Positions 51,787 to 64,000 are shown, counted from the stretch's first letter. The stretch is DNA of 64,000 nucleotides from DASRHT01 sp035293765 (GCA_035293765.1 DATGMF010000052.1:34145-98144), one strand, 5' to 3'. Made by a program: numbers and translations. Notes: generated by a model not told the origin, from the sequence alone.

Positions 51787-52968
51787 CTAATATGAGGCGT
51801 AATCGGCCTGCACTTTGAGGCCGTTGCTATTGAGCTGCAATGGGAAGCCGGGTAGCGTTACCATGTCACTATCATAATATCCTAGCATGATGTGGGTAGC
51901 GGCGGCAAATTGCGTAATCACCGTATTATAGGGCTCTATATCGTTACAGCCCCCCCATTCGCTAAAAGATGCGGCTCCCCCGTGGGTTTGCGCATATCCG
52001 ACCTGCATGTTAGCATCGATGGGCCAGTCTGCCCATAGCGTGCTTAGTGGCTCGATGCAGCGTTTGCCCTGAAAGATGCCCACGAAACCGTTGTAGACGT
52101 GAAAGTCGTAGACCAGATTCGGCTCTGTCAATGGCGGCACCAGGCCCCTGATGAGCGGACTAAAGCCATTCTCATAGTGGTTGCCACCGAAAAAGATCAG
52201 CGACTGAGGATTCTGGCTACGAATGGTGTCGATCAGGATCTGCGAGTTCTGCCGCCAGAGCGCGGGCGAGATCTGATGCATCTCGTTCCAATCGTCGTAG
52301 AGCACGGCGGGATCGTTGGCGTAAAGAGCCGCCACGCTGGTCCACATTGCCACGGCGTCGCTAATATACACGCCTGTGGTCAATTGCTGCTGGTACACCG
52401 GATTATATGGGTCTTTCTTAATATCTATCGCCCCTTGATTCTGAGCGGGACAGTACGTCACAACCCCACCGCAAGGGAGTTCATGGAACTGAGGACCTTT
52501 GGTGAGCAATACGTAGTTGCCGTTGCTCTCCAGCACCTGCACGAGCTGCTGTATCCAGGCGCGATAGCCCATCCCGGCCATAGGCACAGGCACGTCTTCG
52601 TTCCACCAGACGGCATTGAGGGAGACGCGCCAGACATTCATGGTAAAGGTCTGGGCAAACCAGCCGATCTTGGCGAAAAGCTTTGCCGGCGGCAGACCGG
52701 TTGCGTTGCCATACCCTGTATCAGGCAGGTTAAAACCCTTTAAGTTGATGACGCAGCCGCTGGAGGCCACAATATAGCCGCTCTGCACATGCAGCCACTG
52801 AAATACGTAGCCGGAGGGAGTAAGCGTAATACCACAGCTACTACCAGCACGACCACGCCCCTTCGCTTCCAATTGCGCGCCGGAAGGGATCATTGTGCTT
52901 AATGGAATAGCCAGCACAAGGAAGATGAAAGTACACCTTATAAGCGTTCTTCTATAGTTGATTGCCAT
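51787..52968 (-). CDS. Secreted cellulase, glycoside hydrolase family 5-like
   Basis: The protein has 393 residues. A signal peptide is clear (RRTLIRC, then FIFLVLAIPLSTMIP), with cleavage expected about residue 32. The catalytic acid/base is in YDDWNEMHQ (about 225), and the nucleophile is in SFSEWGGCND (about 335). VYDFHVYNGFVG and IFFGGNHYENG fit GH5/clan A. It cleaves beta-glucans outside the cell. No carbohydrate-binding module is attached. The gene is single and faces the candidate RNA terminator. Confidence 0.85.
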   Translation of the reverse strand: MAINYRRTLIRCTFIFLVLAIPLSTMIPSGAQLEAKGRGRAGSSCGITLTPSGYVFQWLHVQSGYIVASSGCVINLKGFNLPDTGYGNATGLPPAKLFAKIGWFAQTFTMNVWRVSLNAVWWNEDVPVPMAGMGYRAWIQQLVQVLESNGNYVLLTKGPQFHELPCGGVVTYCPAQNQGAIDIKKDPYNPVYQQQLTTGVYISDAVAMWTSVAALYANDPAVLYDDWNEMHQISPALWRQNSQILIDTIRSQNPQSLIFFGGNHYENGFSPLIRGLVPPLTEPNLVYDFHVYNGFVGIFQGKRCIEPLSTLWADWPIDANMQVGYAQTHGGAASFSEWGGCNDIEPYNTVITQFAAATHIMLGYYDSDMVTLPGFPLQLNSNGLKVQADYASY

Positions 52969-53296
52969 GCTTGCCTTCTTTCTCCAAAAAGGTCACCAAA
53001 TTTAGCCATACTATAATTTATACTAAATGCGCTATATACAGTAAATGGCAAATACATAAATATTTCTATGCTTCAGAACAGCGCACTAGCGAGTTGTTCT
53101 GAAGAGGGAGCGCCGAAGGCGCGAACGGCCAGAGCGAACAACGACTTTCGAGAAGTCTTGAAGATCTTCCGAAGCTATCTCCACCGTTCCGTGGTTATGG
53201 TATAATGGAGCAGCATAGCTATTTTTGTCATATAGCAGGAACGCCTGATTCTATAGATTGCAACACCGCCGCCAAACGGTAGGAGAACACAACATT
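52969..53296. other. Intergenic stretch before secA
   Basis: A hairpin with perfect 10 bp arms is at 53071-53104 (CTTCAGAACA / TGTTCTGAAG), and a small GCGCC-GAA-GGCGC stem follows near 53111. A TATAAT box at 53201-53206 could serve secA; its -35 box is weak. Nothing else is seen. Confidence 0.5.
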
Positions 53297-56719
<3,423 letters not shown>

Positions 56720-56733
56720 CATAGTATCAACAT

Positions 56734-56766
56734 AAAAACGTCATCCGGCGGGCGGATGACGTTTTT
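56734..56766 (+). terminator. Rho-independent terminator after secA
   Basis: 14 bp stem AAAAACGTCATCCG / CGGATGACGTTTTT with loop GCGGG. The stem's own T5 tail completes the signal. The A5 on the other side makes it work in both directions. Confidence 0.88.
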
Positions 56767-57030
56767 ATTAGTTGAATGAAGCCGAGCAGGGCAAGCGCAA
56801 GGCCCCCACCCCATTCCCACCCCTCCCCTTGCCCCTACCAGCATTCCCCCAACATTGCGCGATAAAAAAATAGGAGGTATAACCTTTTACTTATGCAAAT
56901 CCCAAAGAACTGCAAAGCAAAATTATAGACCTTTGATCTCTGTGCATGCTACTCTTTTCCCAGAGGATAGAAGGGATGAGAGAGGTGATCCAACATTGCC
57001 TATGCAGCAGTTTCGAAAGGAAAGCACATC
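56767..57030. other. Intergenic stretch before isocitrate lyase
   Basis: Pyrimidine-rich, with a GGGGTGGG-type block near 56815 and otherwise AT-rich. The ribosome site GAAAGGAAAGC lies at its end. No gene, repeat or clear promoter pair was found. Confidence 0.4.
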
Positions 57031-58308
57031 ATGATGAACGATCAATATGTTGCTGAGCTAACAAAGAGTTGGGAAAACGATCCGCGCTGGCAGGGGATCA
57101 AACGGCCCTATACAGCGGAAGACGTTGTACGATTACGCGGTTCGGTTCAGATTGAGTATACGTTAGCGCGCATGGGGGCCGAGCGGCTCTGGCAGCTCCT
57201 TCACAGCGAGCCATACGTGGCCGCGTTGGGCGCGCTCACCGGCAATCAGGCGGTCCAGCAGGTGAAGGCCGGTCTGCAAGCTATCTATCTGAGCGGTTGG
57301 CAGGTTGCCGCAGACGCCAATCTCGCGGGCCAGATGTATCCCGATCAGAGCCTCTATCCCGCCAACAGCGTCCCACAGGTTGTACGCAGAATCAACCAGG
57401 CTTTGCAGCGTGCCGACCAGATTCATCATTCTGAAGGGAAAAACGGCACCTACTGGTTCGCTCCCATCGTTGCCGACGGCGAAGCAGGCTTCGGCGGTCC
57501 GCTCAACGTTTTCGAGATGATGAAGGCCATGATCGAAGCTGGCGCGGCTGGCGTCCACTTCGAAGACCAGCTCGCCTCCGAAAAGAAATGCGGACATATG
57601 GGCGGCAAAGTGCTGATCCCCACGCAGAGCGCCATCAAGCACCTCGTCTCGGCACGCCTGGCAGCCGATGTGATGGGCGTTCCCACGCTGCTTGTCGCCC
57701 GTACCGATGCCAACGGCGCGCAACTGATCACCTCCGATATCGATCCCGCCGATCAGCGTTTCCTCACCGGCGAGCGCACAGCCGAGGGCTTCTTCAGGAC
57801 GCGCGGCGGACTCGACGCGGCTATCGCGCGCGGCCTCTCCTACGCCCCTTACTGCGATCTGATCTGGTGCGAGACAGCCGAGCCCAGCATCGAAGAGGCC
57901 CGCCGTTTCGCCGCCGCCATCCACGAGCAGTTCCCCGGCAAAATGCTGGCTTACAACTGCTCCCCCTCGTTCAACTGGCGCAAGAAGCTGGATGCCGAGA
58001 CCATCACGACATTCCAGAAGACGCTCGGCAAGATGGGCTACGCCTTCCAGTTCATCACCCTGGCGGGCTTCCACGCGCTCAACTATAGCATGTTCAAGCT
58101 GGCATATGAGTATAAAGCCAACGGCATGGCAGCCTATTCGCAGTTGCAACAGGCCGAGTTCGGGCTGGAAGAGTTCGGCTATACCGCCACCAAACACCAG
58201 CGCGAGGTCGGCACAGGCTACTTCGACGAGGTGGCCCAGGTTGTTTCCGGTGGCACAGCCTCGACAAAGGCCCTGGTCGGCTCAACCGAAGAGGCGCAAT
58301 TCCATTGA
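57031..58308 (+). CDS. aceA: Isocitrate lyase
   Basis: The protein has 425 residues, the normal length of the shorter bacterial form. The catalytic motif SEKKCGHMGGKVLIP is at about 187. GVHFEDQL, LLVARTDANGA, and AYNCSPSFNWRKKLDA with FITLAGFHALNYSMFKLA are family blocks. It splits isocitrate to glyoxylate and succinate for growth on acetate or fatty acids, in keeping with the acyl-CoA dehydrogenase in the window. Malate synthase is not adjacent. A second ATG follows directly and could be the true start. Confidence 0.96.
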   Translation: MMNDQYVAELTKSWENDPRWQGIKRPYTAEDVVRLRGSVQIEYTLARMGAERLWQLLHSEPYVAALGALTGNQAVQQVKAGLQAIYLSGWQVAADANLAGQMYPDQSLYPANSVPQVVRRINQALQRADQIHHSEGKNGTYWFAPIVADGEAGFGGPLNVFEMMKAMIEAGAAGVHFEDQLASEKKCGHMGGKVLIPTQSAIKHLVSARLAADVMGVPTLLVARTDANGAQLITSDIDPADQRFLTGERTAEGFFRTRGGLDAAIARGLSYAPYCDLIWCETAEPSIEEARRFAAAIHEQFPGKMLAYNCSPSFNWRKKLDAETITTFQKTLGKMGYAFQFITLAGFHALNYSMFKLAYEYKANGMAAYSQLQQAEFGLEEFGYTATKHQREVGTGYFDEVAQVVSGGTASTKALVGSTEEAQFH

Positions 58309-58616
58309 TCGAATATCAATATCCGTAGGGGCAGGGCAACCGTAAGGGATTGCCCCTACGCCCCCGTTCACACATCGCGGGTTCCTCCCCCAACCCCGGT
58401 AGGGACCCGCTTGAGCGCGTCCGATTTATCGCCATACCGTTCAAAACACATACCAATGCCGGCATTTTATTCAGCCGTACACGCCAGATTCTCTCGAATT
58501 GAACGGTATTGCCGTTTTACCGCCTGCTCTCCATTATTATCGTAAATAAGACGACCGCCGTCCATTTATCATGGAATTCATGTGAATGAATGAAGCTCGT
58601 TGGTGGCGTTCTTTGT

Positions 58617-58660
58617 CGTGATTTCGTCATCAGGATGACATGGTGCAATGAATGTGGGGG
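58617..58660. repeat. Left arm of a 44 bp inverted repeat
   Basis: CGTGATTTCGTCATC followed by GGATGACATGGTGCAATG and GGGGG. Its inverted partner is 58851-58894, with roughly five sixths of positions matching. The arms enclose two A-type elements. Confidence 0.75.
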
Positions 58661-58850
58661 ACAGGACGGGGTTGTGGTGAGGGGGGCCGGTTCACCGCTT
58701 ATCCCCGTCCCCCCAACCCTCTGGTAGGGACCCGATTGCAGCGCGTCCGATTGATCGCCCGTTTTTCCGCCTACCACGCGGAACATCCGTTTCGGGCCGC
58801 TCAAATGCCGTAGGGACCTGCTTGAGCGCGTCCGGTTCACCGCCCGTTCA

Positions 58851-58894
58851 CCCCCATATTCGTTGCACCACGTCATCCCAATGACAAAATCACG
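58851..58894. repeat. Right arm of the 44 bp inverted repeat
   Basis: CCCCCATATTCGTTGCACCA then CGTCATCCCAATGAC and CACG. It is the inverse of 58617-58660. Confidence 0.75.
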
Positions 58895-59233
58895 GGAAAA
58901 AACGTAGCTAACGAGCGTATCAATTGAAAATATTTCATACAGGTACATTTATCACATTGGATAATTGTACAGGAAAAATAAGAACAGGCGATAAATCCAA
59001 CCCGATGCAATCGGGTCCCCATCACGGTGGCAGCGTTTTCGAGGGGGGGGTAGACAGGCGGTGAACCGGACGCGATGCAATCGGGTCCCCACCAGGGGGT
59101 TCGGGGGCAATGATGATGGCGGGTTTTGCGGATCTTATATTGAATATGATAAATCTATGGCAGCTCGTACGTTTCATATAGAGGGATGCAGTTTTTCAGG
59201 TATGAAGGAACGTGAAGGTAAGGAGTGCCATCG

Positions 59234-62200
59234 ATGACCAGGACCCGGGAGCCGCTTGAGATTTTCTATTCGTATGCTCCGCAGGATGATACGTTACGCC
59301 ACAAGCTTGATAATCACCTGGCGCTTTTGCGTCAGCAGGGCTTGATTCGTACATGGCATGAGCGCGATATCAGCGCGGGCAGCCTGTGGGCCGCAGAGAT
59401 TGACGCGCATTTGCAGGCGGCACGGCTGATTTTGCTGCTGATCAGCCCCGATTTTGTGGCCTCCGATTATTGCTATGGCACGGAGATGCAGGCCGCGCTG
59501 CAACGGCACGAGGCTGGCACGGCGCGCGTGATTCCGATCCTGCTGCGTCCCTGCGATCTGACACATGCCCCTTTCGCCAAACTTCAGGTATTACCACGCA
59601 ACGCAAAAGCTGTTACAATGTGGACGAATCGGGACGCCGCCTTCGCCGAGATCGCACAGGAGATTCGCGGCGCGATCAATGCGCTCCACGGCGACGCGTC
59701 CGCGACGATAGCGCCAACGCCGACCAGCAGGAGACGCGGTCGGGATGGGGAGGCGACCGGAGGAGGAACGATGTCGATCACGCCCACAACGCTGAGCACG
59801 CCTACGCTGAAGAAGGCGATCACAACCTACTATAAAAAGCTGGAAGATTTCAAGGGCAAGGCCGAGCATGAGCTGGCTCTGCGCACGGCCTTTCATGATC
59901 TACTGGCGGAGACCGCGCGTCAGCAGAAGTGGACGCTGGTGCCGGAGCTGACCATCGATGGTGGCATCCGGCCCGATGGCGTGGTGGTTGATAGCTATAC
60001 GCTGCGGCGCGGCTACTGGGAGGCGAAGGGACCCAAAAGCGACCTGGAGAAGGAGATCAAGGCCAAGATCGCCGCCGGCTACCCCCTGACCAATACCATC
60101 TTTGAGAATACCGTCCAGGCCGTGCTCTACCAGAGCAAGCGACGCATCCCCACCGAGTACGATCTGCGCAAGCCCAACGATGTGAGCGACCTGCTCAAAC
60201 AGTTCTTCACCTATACCGAGCCGGATATCGAGAACTTCGAGGCGGCAGTGATCGAGTTCAAGGAGCGCATCCCAGAACTGGCCGCGGCGCTGCTGAAGAT
60301 TATCGCACGCGAGCATAAAGAGAATCGCCGCTTCAGCGACGCCTTTGACGCCTTCGCTGACATCTGCCGCGGCGCGCTCGACCCGCAGATCAGCGCCGCG
60401 ACCATCGACGAGATGCTGGTGCAGCACCTGCTGACCGAGCGCCTCTTCCGCACCGTCTTCGATAACCCCGATTTTGTGCGCCGCAACGTCATCGCCGCCG
60501 AGATCGAGAAGGTCATCGACGCGCTCGCCAGCCGCTCCTTCAACCGTCACGAGTTCCTCAAATCGCTCGACCGCTTCTACATCGCCATCGAGGGGGCCGC
60601 GAAAAGTACCGAGAACTGGTCCGAGCGCCAGCACTTCCTCAACACGGTCTACGAACGCTTCTTCCAGGGCTTCTCGATCAAGCAGGCGGATACCCACGGC
60701 ATTGTCTACACGCCACAGGAGATCGTCGATTTCATGTGCGCCAGCGTGGAGGAGGTCCTGCGGCGCGAGTTCGGTACCTCCATCGCGGAGCCGGGCGTGC
60801 AGATCCTCGACCCCTGCACCGGCACCGGCAACTTCATCGTCAACCTGATCCGCAACCACATCCCGCGCCACAAGCTGAAGCACAAGTACGCCCACGACCT
60901 CTTCTGCAACGAAATCATGCTGCTCCCCTACTACATCGCCTCCCTCAACATCGAGCACGAATACTACGAAAAGATGGGCAGCTACGAACCCTTCGAGGGC
61001 ATCTGCTTCGCCGACACCCTCTCCCTCGCCGAAGGCCAGCAGCTCTCCCTCTTCGTCGAGGAGAACACCGAACGCGTCAAACGCGAAAAAGAGGCGCAAA
61101 TTATGGTGGTGATGGGGAACCCGCCGTATAATGTGGGACAGAAAAATGAGAACGACAATAATAAGAACCGCAAGTATAGTATCGTTGATCAACGTGTACG
61201 AGAAACCTATTCTAAAGACTCTAAAGCAACTAACAGAAATGCGCTTTCAGATGCTTATGTAAAGTTCTTTCGCTGGGCCACGGATCGCTTGCAAGCAAGG
61301 GATGGAGTTATTTGTTTTGTAAGCAATAATGGGTTTTTAAACGGTATTGCATTTGATGGTTTTCGTAAGCAATTGGCTGCGGAGTTCACCAGTATTTATC
61401 ATCTTGATCTAGGGGGAAACGCACGCAAGCAAGGAGGAGGAAATGTCTTTGGTATTATGGTTGGTGTTGGTATTACTATTCTGGTAAGGAAACGGAAAGA
61501 TATGCATCAGCCATACCAGCCTGCTAATATTTTTTATCATAAGGTAATTGACAATCAGAGTGGTATTGCTAAACTCAATCTACTGGCTGAAAAGGTTAAT
61601 ATGCAATCTCTTGACTGGCTAGAATTGCAGCCTGATACAAGGTATATATGGATTACAGAGGGATTAAAATCAGAGTTTAACTTTTTCTTGGCTGTGGGAA
61701 AGAAAGGGCAGCAAGCGAATGTACAGACTATTTTTAAGAACTATGGGCGAGGTGTAGCAACATGTCGCGATGATTGGGCTTACGATTTCAATCGCGTTAC
61801 CTTATTGCAAAAAATGACTCGTTTTGTAGAAACATACAATGGAGAAGTTGATCGCTGGCGTCGTCGTGGGAATGATACTACTTCACTTGATGACTTTGTA
61901 ATTTATGACGATACTAAAATCAAGTGGAGTCGTGATTTGAAGTTAGATCTTCATCGCGGCCACTACGCGGTATTTAGTGAAGCGAAAGCTCGAAAATCGC
62001 TTTATCGACCTTTTTGTAAGGAGTGGTTATTTTTTGATCGCATTTTGAATGAAGAAGTTTACCAATTTCCTCAATTTTTTCCAGATACAACAAGCGAATC
62101 TGAAAACAACATTATCTGTCTTACTGATTTAGGCTCAGAGAAACCATTTATGACGCTTGTAACCAACATAATTCCAGACCTACATCTAGTAGGTGCTGGT

Positions 62201-62881
62201 TGTGGAACTCAATGCTTCCCCTACTACACCTACGCCGAAGATGGCAGCAACCGGCGGGAGAACATCACCGATTGGGCGCTGGCGCAGTTTCAGGCGCGGT
62301 ACGGGGCGGGGGTGACGAAGTGGGACATCTTCCATTATGTCTACGGCATGCTGCACCATCCGCAGTATCGCGAGCACTACGCCGAGAACCTCAAGCGCGA
62401 CCTGCCACACCTTCCGCTGCTGCACCGCCAGGAGGCGTTCCAGCTCTGCGTACGCGTCGGGCGCGAACTGATGGAGCTGCACCTCAACTATGAGCAGGCG
62501 AAGGAGTATGAGCAGCTTGAGTGGTTCGAGAACAAGGATGTGCCCTTTAGCTGGCGCGTCGAGAAGATGCGGCTCTCGACCGACCGGCGCGTGGTGGTGG
62601 TCAATGAGAGCCTGCGATTGGGGCCGTTGCCGCCGGAGTGCTTCGAGTACCGGTTGGGCAATCGTTCGGCCCTCGAATGGGTCATCGATCAGTACCAGGT
62701 CAGCGAGGATAAACGCAGCGGCATCGTCAGCGATCCCAACCGGCTCGACGACGAAGAGTATATCGTGCGCCTCATCGGTCGCGTCGTCACCGTCAGCGTC
62801 GAGACCGTGCGCCTCGTCAACGAACTGGCCCAGGCCATCACAGTGACGGATTGGATGGACGAGCCGTCCCTGCCAGATTGA
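59234..62881 (+). CDS. TIR domain fused to a helicase-less restriction-modification enzyme
   Basis: The protein has 1215 residues from ATG 59234 (AAGGAG 8 nt upstream; a GTG at 59225 is the alternative). Residues about 8-150 are a TIR domain (IFYSYAPQDDTLRHKL, RTWHERDISAGSLWAAEI, SDYCYGTEMQ with the catalytic-type Glu about 84). A 30-residue linker follows. About 230-300 is a PD-(D/E)xK nuclease (GGIRPDGVVV, then YWEAKGPKS). Helices follow, then an N6-adenine methyltransferase with motif I LDPCTGTGNFIVNL (about 526) and motif IV MGNPPYN (about 629). The rest should read DNA. This is the layout of type IIG/ISP enzymes lacking a helicase. Bases 61130-62210 are visibly more AT-rich than the rest. 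TIR fusion to such an enzyme is unusual. Confidence 0.85.
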   Translation: MTRTREPLEIFYSYAPQDDTLRHKLDNHLALLRQQGLIRTWHERDISAGSLWAAEIDAHLQAARLILLLISPDFVASDYCYGTEMQAALQRHEAGTARVIPILLRPCDLTHAPFAKLQVLPRNAKAVTMWTNRDAAFAEIAQEIRGAINALHGDASATIAPTPTSRRRGRDGEATGGGTMSITPTTLSTPTLKKAITTYYKKLEDFKGKAEHELALRTAFHDLLAETARQQKWTLVPELTIDGGIRPDGVVVDSYTLRRGYWEAKGPKSDLEKEIKAKIAAGYPLTNTIFENTVQAVLYQSKRRIPTEYDLRKPNDVSDLLKQFFTYTEPDIENFEAAVIEFKERIPELAAALLKIIAREHKENRRFSDAFDAFADICRGALDPQISAATIDEMLVQHLLTERLFRTVFDNPDFVRRNVIAAEIEKVIDALASRSFNRHEFLKSLDRFYIAIEGAAKSTENWSERQHFLNTVYERFFQGFSIKQADTHGIVYTPQEIVDFMCASVEEVLRREFGTSIAEPGVQILDPCTGTGNFIVNLIRNHIPRHKLKHKYAHDLFCNEIMLLPYYIASLNIEHEYYEKMGSYEPFEGICFADTLSLAEGQQLSLFVEENTERVKREKEAQIMVVMGNPPYNVGQKNENDNNKNRKYSIVDQRVRETYSKDSKATNRNALSDAYVKFFRWATDRLQARDGVICFVSNNGFLNGIAFDGFRKQLAAEFTSIYHLDLGGNARKQGGGNVFGIMVGVGITILVRKRKDMHQPYQPANIFYHKVIDNQSGIAKLNLLAEKVNMQSLDWLELQPDTRYIWITEGLKSEFNFFLAVGKKGQQANVQTIFKNYGRGVATCRDDWAYDFNRVTLLQKMTRFVETYNGEVDRWRRRGNDTTSLDDFVIYDDTKIKWSRDLKLDLHRGHYAVFSEAKARKSLYRPFCKEWLFFDRILNEEVYQFPQFFPDTTSESENNIICLTDLGSEKPFMTLVTNIIPDLHLVGAGCGTQCFPYYTYAEDGSNRRENITDWALAQFQARYGAGVTKWDIFHYVYGMLHHPQYREHYAENLKRDLPHLPLLHRQEAFQLCVRVGRELMELHLNYEQAKEYEQLEWFENKDVPFSWRVEKMRLSTDRRVVVVNESLRLGPLPPECFEYRLGNRSALEWVIDQYQVSEDKRSGIVSDPNRLDDEEYIVRLIGRVVTVSVETVRLVNELAQAITVTDWMDEPSLPD

Positions 62882-63804
62882 TCGCCCGCCCATACCCGAA
62901 CCTATCGTACCGCGATAGGGACCCGATTGATCCCGTCCCAATTTATCGCCTTGCCCGCCAATTGATCACCAATCATCCAAAGGGGTATGTCCCGGTACCA
63001 GGGGGCAAGGTTGCCGTGTCCGCCACAGGGCAAGCGCAAGGCATTGCCCCTACCCAGACGTTATAGCGTGGGGCCAGGTCATCGCAGGGGCGGGCAGGGC
63101 AGGGCAACCACAGATTGTCCCCATCCACATCGTACAGACCGCATCGCCCCAAAAAATCAATCCAAACGGGACCTGTCCTGTTCGGTGGGATGGGTAGATG
63201 GATGGGTAGGGGCAATTCCCACGATGAATCGGGGAGCTACCGCTTGCCCTGTGGCGGGTACGCGCATCTTGCCCTTCCCTGCGACGTCTGGGTAGGGGCA
63301 ATGCCTTGCGCTTGCCCTGTTGCCGGGGTACGGGTGCTGAAGCGGACGCCGTGGACCGCGTCGCCACAGGGGCGGGACCGGCATCATCTGCGCATGTGCA
63401 TCGTTGGATTGACCCCAACATCATATTATCCCCCCAACCAAAACCGAATCGGACCCGCCCTGTTCGATGGGATTGTCCCTACCAACATGGTGCAGACCGC
63501 GGCATGGGCAAGCGCAAGGCATTGCCCCTACCCAGACGTTGTAGCGTGGGGCAAGATGCCCGTACCCGCCACAGGGCAAGCGTGGGGCAAGGTTGCCGTG
63601 TCCGCCACAGGGCAAGCGCAAGGCATTGCCCCTACCCAGACGTTGTAGCGTGGGGCAAGATGCCCGTAACCGCCACAGGGCAAGCGCAAGGCATTGCCCC
63701 TACCCAGACATCGTGCATAAATCATGAGAAATGCGTATTGTATCGACATATCAATACGTTTATAATCATAGCACACCGAGAAATATGGGGAGGTTGAAGG
63801 GGAT
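62882..63804. repeat. Repeat-rich region between the TIR-restriction gene and the transposase
   Basis: One A-type arm is at 62914-62950. C-type units with core GGGCAAGCGCAAGGCATTGC are at 63028-63060, 63506-63538, 63610-63642 and 63679-63711. The last three are joined by GACGTTGTAGCGTGGGGCAAG spacers. Inverted copies lie at 63241-63320, together with a B core (63215-63240). The C core folds as GGGCAA / TTGCCC. No gene is seen; the open frames here are repeat translations. Confidence 0.8.
63506..63718. repeat. Tandem C-type repeats
   Basis: Three direct copies start at 63506, 63610 and 63679 (spacing 104 and 69 nt; the first unit has an extra GGGCAAGCGTGGGGCAAGG piece). They lie 90 nt upstream of the transposase start. 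Confidence 0.85.
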
Positions 63805-64000
63805 ATGGGCAAAGCGCAGTATGATCCAGATCTTCACCACAGACGGTCGATCCGTTTGTCGAATTATCATTATGCCTCGAAGCGGGCCTATTTCGTCACG
63901 ATTTGCACGCAGGGACGTGTCCCATGTTTTGAACAGCCAGCGTTGCGCAGCATTCTGGAGGAGACCTGGCACGCCTTACCCGAACGGTTTGCGGGGCTGA
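63805..64000 (+). CDS. REP-associated tyrosine transposase-like (IS200-type), 3' cut by window
   Basis: 65 codons are visible from ATG 63805 (GGTTGAAGGGG upstream). RRSIRLSNYHYASKRAYFVT followed by ICTQGRVPCFEQP is the signature of Y1 transposases associated with REP palindromes (TnpA-REP/RAYT). The HUH and catalytic Tyr motifs lie beyond the window. The C-type palindromes directly upstream are the expected companion of such a gene. A different reading frame that starts at 63731 overlaps it and is not coding. Confidence 0.8.
   Translation, partial: MGKAQYDPDLHHRRSIRLSNYHYASKRAYFVTICTQGRVPCFEQPALRSILEETWHALPERFAGL

Larger units (their letters stand above)
58309..59233. repeat. Repeat-rich intergenic region upstream of the TIR-restriction gene
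   Basis: It holds a B-type palindrome (58325-58359), three A-type arms on the plus side (58399, 58724, 58810) and two on the minus side (58987-59020, 59057-59090). It also holds an 11 bp inverted pair (58434-58444 / 58499-58509) and a larger 44 bp inverted pair. The G-rich runs near 58660 and 59041 are part of the elements. No gene is credible; the open frame 58517-58948 on the minus strand is made of repeat sequence. Confidence 0.8.

Noticed and set aside
57163..58197. 344-codon open frame antisense to isocitrate lyase
   Set aside because: The sense strand encodes a complete, motif-rich isocitrate lyase; the antisense product has no recognisable pattern.
58517..58948. 143-codon minus-strand frame in the repeat array
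   Set aside because: It is composed of A-type and 44 bp inverted repeat sequence; its ends carry inverted versions of the same peptide-coding DNA.
59900..61192. 430-codon open frame on the minus strand inside the TIR-restriction gene
   Set aside because: It mirrors the GC-rich codons of the real gene, ends where the AT-rich part begins, has low-complexity Val/Leu/Glu content, and lacks any domain.
63506..63718. Possible CRISPR array
   Set aside because: The units are 69-104 nt apart, with spacers that are themselves repetitive, and the repeat folds as a REP-like palindrome. No cas genes are seen.
63115..63797. Overlapping frames in both strands of the C-repeat region
   Set aside because: The translations repeat the same short peptide blocks (for example CACPVA, ASARHCPYPD), which reflect DNA repeats rather than proteins.

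Overview
This 64 kb window looks like a chromosomal segment of a Ktedonobacteria-type member of the Chloroflexota. That placement is an inference from several traits: a PknG-like kinase with N-terminal zinc ribbons, large signalling and conflict proteins (VMAP, MoxR, vWA, STAND), a SecA with a long N-terminal insertion, and families of palindromic interspersed repeats with a REP-associated transposase. No rRNA, tRNA or CRISPR array was seen.

Layout. 1-1516: truncated S9 peptidase gene (minus). 1734-14077: a conflict/immunity-type island. It holds a TIR protein with an effector-associated domain, a VMAP protein carrying a homologous domain, a MoxR AAA+ ATPase, a very large vWA protein that also carries two GIY-YIG-like and two SIR2-like domains, and two STAND-type P-loop ATPases. 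A radical SAM/SPASM gene follows (14224-15783). 15973-42806: mostly housekeeping and catabolic genes, including an acyl-CoA carboxyltransferase, gamma-glutamyltransferase, CocE-type hydrolase, L-2-hydroxyglutarate oxidase, a SpoIIE phosphatase/anti-sigma kinase fusion with a STAS protein, an acyl-CoA dehydrogenase/SDR/amidase run, a nitronate monooxygenase/MBL/endonuclease III run, a glutamate-cysteine ligase-like gene, an OYE-family reductase and a dienelactone hydrolase. 43063-45780: Uma2-type nuclease, S9 peptidase remnant and aldehyde dehydrogenase (all minus). 45978-51111: a PknG-like kinase, vWA protein and GlnX-like membrane protein operon, followed by a candidate structured RNA with its own terminator. 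51787-58308: secreted GH5-type cellulase (minus), SecA and isocitrate lyase. 58309-64000: two repeat-rich stretches flank a TIR-nuclease-methyltransferase fusion, and a REP-associated transposase gene is cut by the window end.

How the parts work together. In the first island the TIR effector and the VMAP protein share a homologous N-terminal adaptor domain. This suggests that homotypic contact recruits the TIR effector to the VMAP-MoxR-vWA core. The vWA protein carries further effector- or sensor-like modules. The second TIR protein (59234-62881) is fused directly to a helicase-less restriction-modification enzyme, and its presumed specificity region has a visibly different base composition.

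The intergenic DNA is populated by at least three related palindromic repeat families, called A, B and C here. A opens with GTAGGGACC, B contains CCCCGATTCATCGTGGGAG, and C contains GGGCAAGCGCAAGGCATTGC. Some copies pair into long hairpins, some supply the stop codon of a neighbouring gene, and C clusters directly beside the transposase gene. All functional calls come from reading the sequence by eye. No database search or structure prediction was run.
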